Made by a program: the position numbers and the translations under genes
Shown here: positions 7,062 through 12,950 of the stretch, one piece after another
Position numbering within the stretch: position 1 is the first letter of the stretch
How the letters are laid out: the number at the start of each line of letters is the position of its first letter
The notes under the pieces: model-generated
Seen by the model: only the letters and a program-made list of their open reading frames with translations
The model's database searches: none
Told to the model about the DNA's origin: nothing
Origin: JBHGAV01 sp041946685
GTDB taxonomy: Bacteria; Acidobacteriota; Terriglobia; Bryobacterales; Bryobacteraceae
Length of the DNA: 14,881 nt
NCBI GenBank assembly: GCA_041946685.1
Contig: JBHGAV010000079.1
Coordinates: 1 to 14,881 of the forward strand
Direction of reading: 5' to 3'

Positions 7062-7532
7062 TCATTTCTTGAACAGGTTATCGAATGCCGCCCGCGCGTC
7101 GCTCGGATTGCGCGGCGCGGGACTCGAAACGCTGTTCGAGTTCCCCGACGTCGCATCGCGGGCAACCGTTACACGGGGACTGAACATGGCGCACTCGTTC
7201 GCCTGGTCTTTAACGGCGATCCGGGCGGGCACAGGTTTCAGGCATTGAAACCGCGTCGAGGGTTCAAAGTGCGCGCATTGCTTGCAGCAGTGCAGCGCGA
7301 CGTTACATTTCGGACACGTGCCTTTGAAATCGGTGCCGGCGGGCAGCGTAGTGGCGCAGTTGTAACACCGCGACGCCACCACGGTCTGAACCAGCCTCGG
7401 AAGCCGGGGACCGGTCACATCGATAGGCAACCGCGGGCCCGGTTGTCGGGGCCGCTCTTCCGGCCTTCGGCCCTGGCCTTCACGGTCGGTATCCATATAG
7501 CCCCGTTGTCTGTATTTGCGATCGTTGTCCAT
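7062..7532 (-). CDS. Conserved Cys-rich zinc-ribbon protein of unknown function
   Basis: The product is 156 aa from the ATG at 7532. An alternative GTG at 7541 lies only 2 bases from the SD AGGAG (7544-7548), whereas the ATG is 11 bases away; the ATG is preferred but not certain. The first 45 residues are Arg/Pro-rich and probably disordered. Cys56, Cys59, Cys73 and Cys76 form a CxxC...CxxC zinc ribbon (CYNC, CPKC). A second cluster follows directly: LHCCKQCAHF (Cys82, Cys83, Cys86), FQC (Cys97) and NEC (Cys114). A Ser/Pro-rich linker leads to a short C-terminal helix, ARAAFDNLFKK. There is no signal peptide or membrane segment. I recognise the pattern as a conserved protein without known function, often acidobacterial, from memory rather than search. 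It is the first gene of the operon with the zinc dehydrogenase. Confidence 0.75.
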   Translation of the reverse strand: MDNDRKYRQRGYMDTDREGQGRRPEERPRQPGPRLPIDVTGPRLPRLVQTVVASRCYNCATTLPAGTDFKGTCPKCNVALHCCKQCAHFEPSTRFQCLKPVPARIAVKDQANECAMFSPRVTVARDATSGNSNSVSSPAPRNPSDARAAFDNLFKK

Positions 7533-7543
7533 CGGGATCACGA

Positions 7544-7548
7544 CTCCT
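7544..7548 (-). promoter_or_regulatory. Shine-Dalgarno of the zinc-ribbon gene
   Basis: AGGAG on the minus strand, within AAAGGAGT (7550-7543), is 11 bases from the ATG at 7532 and 2 bases from a GTG at 7541. It supports the ATG. Confidence 0.5.
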
Positions 7549-7712
7549 TTGGAGCCTTTGAGATCAGCGGGCGGTGCTTCTGCGTAAATCGGCGAATCAC
7601 GGAAAATCTTTACTTGCTCAGATCACGATCCCCACTAGCAGCGGACCCAGAATTTCCGAAGGGATCTGCGGGAATGCCGAGGCGCTGGGGAGAGACAGGT
7701 CGGAGACCCGCC

Positions 7713-7723
7713 GTTTACTAAAC
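7713..7723. promoter_or_regulatory. Perfect inverted repeat GTTTACTAAAC, candidate operator
   Basis: Two 5-base arms (GTTTA/TAAAC) lie around a single central base. The repeat is just downstream of the candidate minus-strand -10 box and covers the predicted start site, where a repressor would block transcription of the zinc-ribbon/dehydrogenase operon. It is AT-rich in an otherwise GC-rich region. The regulator is unknown. Confidence 0.35.
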
Positions 7724-7726
7724 CAC

Positions 7727-7756
7727 ACTATACCATAGTTCCTTCCTGGATTTCCA
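7727..7756 (-). promoter_or_regulatory. Candidate sigma-70 promoter for the zinc-ribbon/dehydrogenase operon
   Basis: On the minus strand a TGG-TATAGT extended -10 (hexamer 7732-7727) lies 18 bases from TGGAAA (7756-7751), a 4/6 match to the -35 consensus. The predicted start near 7720 gives a leader of about 185 bases before the ATG at 7532. This is the most AT-rich spot in the interval. Confidence 0.4.
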
Positions 7757-7826
7757 GACCTGTGTTGATGGTTTACAGCGACTCCGAGAGCTCCGGTAGA
7801 CCGCGTCAAACCCGGCCCCAAGCGCG

Positions 7827-7844
7827 CCAGGCGTACCCGCCGGG
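7827..7844 (-). terminator. Weak hairpin downstream of the phosphorylase gene
   Basis: Minus strand CCCGGCG and CGCCTGG pair with one mismatch around the loop GGTA, 11 bases after the stop of the phosphorylase gene. No T-run follows, so termination here is only suggested. Confidence 0.3.
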
Positions 7845-7855
7845 TGGTTTCAGCT

Positions 7856-10402
7856 CTACTTGCTCCACTTCAGGAGGGCGCTGCAGGGCCGGGTAAGCGG
7901 ATCACCGTAGTGATTCGGGCTGATGCGCAGAGCGTATCCCATCCGGCCGGTCTGCTGGGGCACGATCTCCTTTTCGAAAATGACCACCTGGCCCCGCTGC
8001 TCGACTGGCGGAAGGAGCATGACCTCGGTGTCCTCGAGCTGTCCGTTCGCTCCTATCCGGCCCACCACCACTTCCACCCGAACGTCGTCCGCCGTCAGTC
8101 CGGCCAGGTTCACCGCGGCGCGGACCGGCACGGGCTTCCCGCTGAGCACGGGGCCGTTTGGCGGAGCGCCCAAGTCCACGAACTGCACCTGGTCCCAAAC
8201 CTTCCTGACCTCAGAGTTCCAGCGGGCCTTCAGCCGCGCCTTCTCGAAATTGTTATAGGCAACGTCGATATAGGCGCAGTGAGCCGGGTCATAGAGCTGC
8301 GACATGTACTCGTCCACCATGCGCTGGCAGTTGAATTCCGGGCTCAGATACATGATCGACCGCTTTACCCGCCGCATCCAATCGCGCGGCACGCCCTGGT
8401 CCCGCTCGAAAAATGTCGGAATCAGCTCGTTCTCCAGCAGGGAGTAGATGCCCGTTGCGTGCGCCTCGTCCTGGTCCTCCGAGTACGGGATGCGGTCGCC
8501 GACCGCCCATCCCCCCGTGTACTCGTAGGCTTCGTCGAACCAGCCATCCAGGATGCTGAGGTTCAGCACCCCGTTGATGCCGGCCTTCATGCCGCTTGTG
8601 CCGCACGCCTCCTCGCCGCGGCGGGGGTTGTTCAGCCACACGTCCACGCTGCCGACAAGTTGGCGGGCCACCTGGATCTCATAGTCCTCCACGAACACCA
8701 GCCGTTTGGAAAGCTCGGGATCGCGCGACAACTGCACAACCTGCCGGATGAGCTCCTTGCCGGGATGATCCTTGGGATGCGCCTTCCCGGCGATCACAAC
8801 CTGGACCGGCCTCTCCGGGTTGCACAGAATACGTTTCAGTCTGTTTACGTCGCGGAACAGCAGGGTGGCGCGCTTATACGTGGCGAACCGGCGGGCAAAG
8901 CCGATCGTCATTGCTTCGGGATCCAACACCTCCGAGGCCCGCCGCAGCTCGGCCGTGGAGGCCTTGCGGTTCCGCGCACACTGATATTGCCGTTCGCGCA
9001 CGAAGGAGATGAGGTGCCGCTTGCGGCGGCGGTGGGCCTCCCACAGTTCCTGGTCCGGGATGTCCTGAACCTGCTCCCAGGTTTTCGGGTCGGTGAGCCG
9101 GTCCCGCCAGTCCGGCTGGAGGTACTGGTCGTAGAGTGTGGCCAGGTCGTTGTTCAGCCAGCTCAGCAAATGCACGCCGTTCGTTACGGAAGTAATCGGG
9201 ACTTCCCAGACCGGAAGCTGCGGCCACAAGTCCTGCCACATCTCCTGTGAAACCTGACGGTGCAGTCGGCTGACGGCGTTGCGGAAACACGACGACTTGA
9301 TCGCCAGTATCGCCATGGAGAACCGCTCGTAGCTGTCGTGCGGGTTCCGCCGGCCCATGCCCATGAGCTGTTCGAATTCGATGCCCGTCTCCCGGCAATA
9401 CTCGTGGAAATACTCCCACATCAGACCGGAATCGAAGATGTCGATGCCGGCCGGCACCGAGGTATGCGTCGTGAAAACATTGTTGTTTCGCGATGCTTCG
9501 AGAGCCTCCGCGAACGTGAGCCCCCGCTCGAGCATCAGCAGGCGAATCCGTTCGAGAGCCAAGAAGGCCGAATGGCCTTCGTTCATGTGGTAAACCGTCG
9601 GCTCATACCGCAAGGCCTTGAGCGCTCGCAGTCCGCCGATCCCAAGCACGATCTCCTGCCGGATACGCACGTGAATGTCGCCGCCATACAGCGCGCTCGT
9701 GATCTCGCGGTGCTCCGGCCGTTCGTTCTCGGCGATGTTCGTATCCAGCAGGTACAACCTGACCCGGCCGACATTCATCACCCACACCTTGATCCAGACC
9801 GGCCCGGTGGGCAGTGTCACTTGCACCTTAAGGTCCGCGCCCGAGGAGTCCTGCACCGGGCTGACAGGCTGGGTATAGAAATCGATCAGCGGGTAGCGTT
9901 CCTGCTGCCACCCGTCCGGGTTCAAATACTGCTGCAGGTAGCCCGTCTGGTACAGGAGACCAACCGCCACCACCGGCACGTCGGAATCGCTGCACGCTTT
10001 CATGAAGTCGCCCGAAAGCACTCCGAGACCGCCGGAATAGGTCGGCAGGCACTCTACGATGCCATACTCCATCGAAAAATAGGCGATCAGCTTCTTCTGG
10101 TAGGGAGACTCGCCCGGGTGCATGTAAGCGTCATATCGCTCACAAGCGCGCCGGTACAGGGCGAGATAACGCGGATCGGCGGCCAGTTTCTCAAGCGTAG
10201 CCTGCGGAACCCGCCCCAACATCGAAACGGGATTGTGCCCGCAGTCGGTCCAGAGCGCGGGATCCATCCGCCTGAACAGGGCACGGATGGTGGGCTCCCA
10301 GGCCCAGAACACGTTGTACGCAAGCTGGGACATTCGCGCGAGCGCCGGCGGAAGGGCCGGGCGCACGAGAAATTCCCTAAGTGGTTGGATTTGAAACGGC
10401 AT
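7856..10402 (-). CDS. glgP: Alpha-glucan (glycogen/maltodextrin) phosphorylase, GT35 long actinobacterial-type subfamily
   Basis: The product is 848 aa and complete. It releases glucose 1-phosphate from alpha-1,4-glucans such as glycogen in the cytoplasm. Residues 1 to about 115 are the DUF3417 N-terminal domain (LAYNVFWAWEPTIRALFRRM). The catalytic GT35 part follows with IAYFSMEYGI, YSGGLGVLSGDF, YHMNEGHSAFLALERI, FTTHTSVPAGIDIF, PITSVTNGVHLLSW and IGFARRFATYKRATLLF. The PLP-binding lysine is Lys606 in EEACGTSGMKAGINGVLNLS. A C-terminal beta-rich tail of roughly 80 residues (VRVEVVVGRIGANGQLEDTE) matches the roughly 850-aa subfamily. The ATG at 10402 has only a distant SD-like GGGAGAG. It is divergent from the ferredoxin gene across 188 bp. 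No glycogen synthase or branching enzyme lies in the window, so a link to glycogen storage or to the nearby hydrolases is contextual only. Confidence 0.95.
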   Translation of the reverse strand: MPFQIQPLREFLVRPALPPALARMSQLAYNVFWAWEPTIRALFRRMDPALWTDCGHNPVSMLGRVPQATLEKLAADPRYLALYRRACERYDAYMHPGESPYQKKLIAYFSMEYGIVECLPTYSGGLGVLSGDFMKACSDSDVPVVAVGLLYQTGYLQQYLNPDGWQQERYPLIDFYTQPVSPVQDSSGADLKVQVTLPTGPVWIKVWVMNVGRVRLYLLDTNIAENERPEHREITSALYGGDIHVRIRQEIVLGIGGLRALKALRYEPTVYHMNEGHSAFLALERIRLLMLERGLTFAEALEASRNNNVFTTHTSVPAGIDIFDSGLMWEYFHEYCRETGIEFEQLMGMGRRNPHDSYERFSMAILAIKSSCFRNAVSRLHRQVSQEMWQDLWPQLPVWEVPITSVTNGVHLLSWLNNDLATLYDQYLQPDWRDRLTDPKTWEQVQDIPDQELWEAHRRRKRHLISFVRERQYQCARNRKASTAELRRASEVLDPEAMTIGFARRFATYKRATLLFRDVNRLKRILCNPERPVQVVIAGKAHPKDHPGKELIRQVVQLSRDPELSKRLVFVEDYEIQVARQLVGSVDVWLNNPRRGEEACGTSGMKAGINGVLNLSILDGWFDEAYEYTGGWAVGDRIPYSEDQDEAHATGIYSLLENELIPTFFERDQGVPRDWMRRVKRSIMYLSPEFNCQRMVDEYMSQLYDPAHCAYIDVAYNNFEKARLKARWNSEVRKVWDQVQFVDLGAPPNGPVLSGKPVPVRAAVNLAGLTADDVRVEVVVGRIGANGQLEDTEVMLLPPVEQRGQVVIFEKEIVPQQTGRMGYALRISPNHYGDPLTRPCSALLKWSK

Positions 10403-10590
10403 GGACTAATCCGGTCTCTCCCAAGATAGCAGAGACAGCGGTCCTCTGGCAGGCCGCCCCGCCTCGCTGCCCGCAAGCTCCGTGAACAGCCCGCGTTCGC
10501 GCCGGTGCGCTAAGATGGTTCTTCCGGATTCGACGATCCCTTCATCTGTTGGCCCGGAGATTGCATATTCGTTTTCCAAGGAGAACATCC
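10403..10590. promoter_or_regulatory. Divergent intergenic region between phosphorylase and ferredoxin genes
   Basis: It must hold promoters for both strands. A TAAGAT -10-like box at 10511-10516 (plus) and a TGC-TATCTT extended -10-like box on the minus strand just upstream of 10415 are candidates. Neither has a convincing -35. The ferredoxin SD AAGGAGA lies at 10578-10584, 6 bases before its ATG. Confidence 0.35.
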
Positions 10591-10845
10591 ATGGCATACG
10601 TTATTACCGACACCTGCACAAAAGACGAGCTCTGTATCGAAGCTTGCCCCGTCGATTGCATTCATCCTAAGAAGGACGAGCCCTCGTTCGAGGAAGTCAA
10701 GCATCTGATGATCGACCCCGAGGCCTGCATTGACTGCGGCGCCTGCGTGCCGGTGTGCCCGACCAATTCGATTTATTCCCTCGACGAACTCCCCGCCGAG
10801 CAGGCGCACTTCGCTGCCATTAACGCCGCGTACTACGGCAAGTAG
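10591..10845 (+). CDS. Small dicluster (FdxA-like) ferredoxin
   Basis: The product is 84 aa from the ATG at 10591, preceded by AAGGAGA; an in-frame ATG at 10549 adds an Arg-rich stretch and lacks an SD. The first Cys group is Cys9-x5-Cys15-x3-Cys19-Pro-x2-Cys23 (CTKDELCIEACPVDC), and the second is CIDCGACVPVCP. This is the bacterial two-cluster ferredoxin fold with the PVDCI and ECIDCGAC-type blocks of FdxA proteins. Those often carry one [3Fe-4S] and one [4Fe-4S] cluster. The first spacing is x5 rather than the x7 I associate with FdxA, so cluster composition cannot be told from sequence. It is a soluble electron carrier. It lies 89 bp upstream of a radical-SAM gene on the same strand and may supply it with electrons (inference). 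Confidence 0.92.
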   Translation: MAYVITDTCTKDELCIEACPVDCIHPKKDEPSFEEVKHLMIDPEACIDCGACVPVCPTNSIYSLDELPAEQAHFAAINAAYYGK

Positions 10846-10867
10846 CAGCAAGAGGATTCTGCGGATC

Positions 10868-10898
10868 GTGGACCGCGGGCGCCCCGCCTGCGTTCCAC
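10868..10898 (+). terminator. Strong hairpin between ferredoxin and amrS
   Basis: GTGGA-C-CGCGGGCG pairs with CGCCTGCG-T-TCCAC around a CCC loop: 13 pairs including one G-U, with one mismatch. It starts 23 bases after the ferredoxin stop. No T-run follows, so it may be an attenuator or an mRNA-stabilising structure that raises ferredoxin over amrS, rather than a full terminator. Confidence 0.5.
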
Positions 10899-10934
10899 GG
10901 CCGGGTTCTCCGTCGAGGGGTAATATGAGGATGA

Positions 10935-11981
10935 ATGGCCCTTCTGGCTGAAATCCTCGCCGAGAACACCCGCGAAGGGGTTCTGTGGGAGCCCTTGGAC
11001 GGACGCAGAATCCGCTGCTTTGCCTGCGGGCACCGGTGTCCAATTTTCGAGGGGCAGTCCGGGGTCTGCAAAGTCCGCTTCAACTCGGGAGGCAAGTTGC
11101 TTGTCCCCTGGGGCTACGTCGCGGGCGCTCAGTGCGATCCAATCGAGAAGAAGCCTTTCTTCCACGTGCGTCCCGGCGCTCTGGCCTTCAGCTTCGGGAT
11201 GTTGGGATGCGATCTCCACTGCAGCTACTGCCAGAACTGGGTGACCTCTCAGGCCTTGCGAGACCCGGCCGCCGGCAGCCTCATCCGGCGAGCGACCCCG
11301 CAAAGTCTGGTCGAGAGCGCTCTTGCGGAAGGGGCCGGCGTCGTGGTCAGCACGTACAATGAGCCGCTGATTACCGCGGAATGGGCGGTCGCCGTCTTCC
11401 GGCAGGCGCGTGAGGCCGGGATGCTCACCGGGTTCGTCTCCAATGGAAATGCCACTCCCGAGGTTCTCGATTACCTGAGGCCCTGGGTGGATCTCTACAA
11501 AGTTGACCTGAAAAGCTTCGATAGCCGCCGGTACCGCGAACTGGGCGGCCGGCTCGAACCCATCCTGGACAGCCTGCGCCGAATCCACGACATGGGATTC
11601 TGGCTCGAGGTCGTGACGCTGATCGTTCCCGGTTTCAACGACTCTGAAGAGGAACTCCGGAAGATGGCCTGCTTCCTCGCCGGCATCTCCCCGGACATTC
11701 CCTGGCATGTTACCGCCTTTCACAAGGACTACAAGATGGAAGATCCGGACGATACCCGGCCAGAGGACCTCCTGCGGGCGGCCGAGATCGGTCGGGTTGC
11801 GGGGCTGCGGTATGTGTATGCGGGAAACATCCCGGGCGGCGTGGGCGACCTCGAAGATACGCGATGCCCCGGCTGCCGCGAGCGGCTGATCGCACGCCGG
11901 GGCTACCGGATTCTCGACTACCGCCTCACCGCGGACGGAAGGTGCCCCTCATGCACCACCCCGATCCCAGGCCGCTGGTGA
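10935..11981 (+). CDS. amrS: AmmeMemoRadiSam system radical SAM enzyme
   Basis: The product is 348 aa. The radical-SAM [4Fe-4S] motif CxxxCxxC is Cys92, Cys96, Cys99 in GCDLHCSYCQNW. It is preceded by an N-terminal four-Cys site (Cys28, Cys31, Cys35, Cys45) typical of this PflA-like subfamily (CFACGHRCPIFEGQSGVCKV). YNEPLITAEW, NGNATPEVLDYL, DLYKVDLKSFD and WHVTAFHKDYKM are recognisable blocks of the family. The C-terminus carries a second probable metal site (Cys311/Cys314 and Cys337/Cys340) and ends in the usual IPGRW. The enzyme is the radical-SAM partner of AMMECR1 and Memo domain proteins; the biochemical role of the set is not settled to my knowledge. Neither partner is seen in the window. 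The ATG at 10935 has a modest GAGG SD (10927-10930). It converges on the SDR gene with a 15-bp gap. Confidence 0.9.
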   Translation: MALLAEILAENTREGVLWEPLDGRRIRCFACGHRCPIFEGQSGVCKVRFNSGGKLLVPWGYVAGAQCDPIEKKPFFHVRPGALAFSFGMLGCDLHCSYCQNWVTSQALRDPAAGSLIRRATPQSLVESALAEGAGVVVSTYNEPLITAEWAVAVFRQAREAGMLTGFVSNGNATPEVLDYLRPWVDLYKVDLKSFDSRRYRELGGRLEPILDSLRRIHDMGFWLEVVTLIVPGFNDSEEELRKMACFLAGISPDIPWHVTAFHKDYKMEDPDDTRPEDLLRAAEIGRVAGLRYVYAGNIPGGVGDLEDTRCPGCRERLIARRGYRILDYRLTADGRCPSCTTPIPGRW

Positions 11982-11996
11982 GCCCTTCTACGCCCT

Positions 11997-12776
11997 TTAT
12001 GCCTGTTCGTACGGCCACTGGGGTTTGGTGAAGAGGCCGCCGTCCACCCACAACGTCTGACCCGTGATGAACCCGGCCCTGTCGCCCGCCAGGAACGCCA
12101 CTGCATAGGCCACGTCGTCCGGGAAGCCGATCCGCGAGATCGGAGTCACCTTCGCCCAAGTCGCCGCGTAGTCCACCCCGGCCTCCCGGTGCGTCCGCTC
12201 GATCTCGATCGCCCCGGGCGCCACACAATTCACGGTGATGTTGTACCGGCCCAGTTCCACCGCCGATACGCGCGTGAACATCTCGATGCCCCCTTTGCTC
12301 GCGGTGTAACTCACCAGTCCGGGGAACGGCATCTTGTTGCAGCCCGACCCGATGTTGATGATGCGCCCGCCGCCGCGTTCCTTCATGTGACGGCCGGCGC
12401 GTTGCGTGCATAGGAAGCATCCCTTGAGATTCGTGTCGATCACGCGATCCCACTCGCGCTCCTCCAGGTCCAGCAGCGGGCTGAAGGTTTGCGTGCCGGC
12501 GTTGTTGACCAGAATGTGCAGCCGGTCAAACTGCCCGAAACACTCCTCGAACATGGTATCCACATCCGCGGCGATGCCGACGTTGGCCCGCACGGCAAAC
12601 GCGCGGCGGCCAAGCCGGCGGATTTCGGCCACCGTGCCCTCGGCGCCTGCGGCATCGCTGTTGTAGTTGACGCCCACGTCGCAGCCGAGGCGCGCCAGTT
12701 CCAGCGCGATTCCTTTTCCGATTCCCTTGCTCGCTCCGGTCACCAGAGCGGTCTTTCCTTCAAGACCAGTCGGCAT
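11997..12776 (-). CDS. SDR-family oxidoreductase (3-oxoacyl-ACP reductase / glucose 1-dehydrogenase-like)
   Basis: The product is 259 aa, the usual length of classical SDRs. The cofactor motif TGASKGIG is at 13-20 and NNAG at 91-94. The catalytic tetrad is Asn116, Ser144, Tyr157 and Lys161 (SYTASKGG). PGAIEIE and the C-terminal GFITGQTLWVDGG are standard for the FabG/glucose-dehydrogenase group. The protein is a cytoplasmic NAD(P)-dependent alcohol/ketone oxidoreductase. The substrate cannot be read from sequence, and no fatty-acid genes are nearby. No SD is seen before the ATG; instead a -10-like TAGAAT ends 6 bases upstream, which suggests a leaderless mRNA. It is transcribed towards amrS and divergently from speA. 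Confidence 0.92.
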   Translation of the reverse strand: MPTGLEGKTALVTGASKGIGKGIALELARLGCDVGVNYNSDAAGAEGTVAEIRRLGRRAFAVRANVGIAADVDTMFEECFGQFDRLHILVNNAGTQTFSPLLDLEEREWDRVIDTNLKGCFLCTQRAGRHMKERGGGRIINIGSGCNKMPFPGLVSYTASKGGIEMFTRVSAVELGRYNITVNCVAPGAIEIERTHREAGVDYAATWAKVTPISRIGFPDDVAYAVAFLAGDRAGFITGQTLWVDGGLFTKPQWPYEQA

Positions 12777-12782
12777 GGGTCG

Positions 12783-12788
12783 ATTCTA
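12783..12788 (-). promoter_or_regulatory. Candidate leaderless -10 box of the SDR gene
   Basis: TAGAAT on the minus strand (4-5 of 6 to TATAAT) ends 6 bases before the ATG at 12776. A transcript would then begin at or next to the start codon. This fits the absence of an SD. No clear -35 is present. Confidence 0.3.
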
Positions 12789-12898
12789 CCGGATTCGGCG
12801 CCTGAAACGGGCAGTCGACCACACCGGTGCGGTCCGGCCTTGTTCCAAAAACAGATAAGATTGATTTCTACTTGCTCCACACCTCGTTTGGGTAGAAA

Positions 12899-12910
12899 CT
12901 GAAGCTTCAG
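12899..12910. repeat. 12-bp perfect palindrome in the speA leader
   Basis: CTGAAGCTTCAG is a perfect palindrome with no spacer, about 40 bases before the speA start codon. It could be a binding site for a dimeric regulator. It is directly followed by a GC hairpin. Confidence 0.45.
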
Positions 12911-12912
12911 GG

Positions 12913-12930
12913 GCCGCCTCCGACGGCGGC
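12913..12930 (+). promoter_or_regulatory. GC hairpin just before the speA Shine-Dalgarno
   Basis: GCCGCC (12913-12918) pairs with GGCGGC (12925-12930) around TCCGAC. It ends 5 bases before the SD, so it may tune access of ribosomes to the TTG start. It is not recognised as a known riboswitch. Confidence 0.35.
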
Positions 12931-12935
12931 AATCC

Positions 12936-12943
12936 AGGAGGAG
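12936..12943 (+). promoter_or_regulatory. Strong Shine-Dalgarno that sets a TTG start for speA
   Basis: AGGAGGAG lies 7 bases before the TTG at 12951. No ATG stands at a suitable distance in frame, and a GTG at 12957 would be 13 bases away. Confidence 0.75.
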
Positions 12944-12950
12944 CCATTCG

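Larger units (their letters stand above)
7551..7855. other. Intergenic region between the phosphorylase end and the zinc-ribbon operon
   Basis: About 300 bases without a convincing gene. It contains the candidate promoter and operator for the minus-strand operon (7713-7756), a weak hairpin after the phosphorylase gene (7827-7844), and a probable long leader (7550-7720). A 67-codon minus-strand frame (7618-7821) has no family features and spans the promoter, so it is not called. Confidence 0.5.

Noticed and set aside
7051..7165. Longer start (384 aa) for the zinc dehydrogenase
   Set aside because: The extension overlaps the zinc-ribbon gene, is Arg-rich, and the family begins at the MRAAELF-like position encoded at 7051.
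7011..7721. A 236-codon plus-strand open frame across the zinc-ribbon gene
   Set aside because: It is opposite the Cys-rich protein, which has clear CxxC motifs and an SD; the plus-strand product has no pattern.
7618..7821. Minus-strand 67-codon frame upstream of the zinc-ribbon gene
   Set aside because: It spans the candidate promoter and operator and has no SD or conserved motif.
7844..10429. Two long plus-strand open frames (7844-9250 and 9260-10429) opposite the phosphorylase gene
   Set aside because: They are antisense mirrors of a well-supported 848-aa enzyme; GC-rich codon use keeps the opposite frame open. The products are His/Arg/Pro-rich with no family pattern.
12862..12882. A 13-base match (CTACTTGCTCCAC) between the end of the phosphorylase gene (7856) and the speA leader
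   Set aside because: A match of this length is expected about once by chance in a window this size, and the flanks do not continue the similarity.
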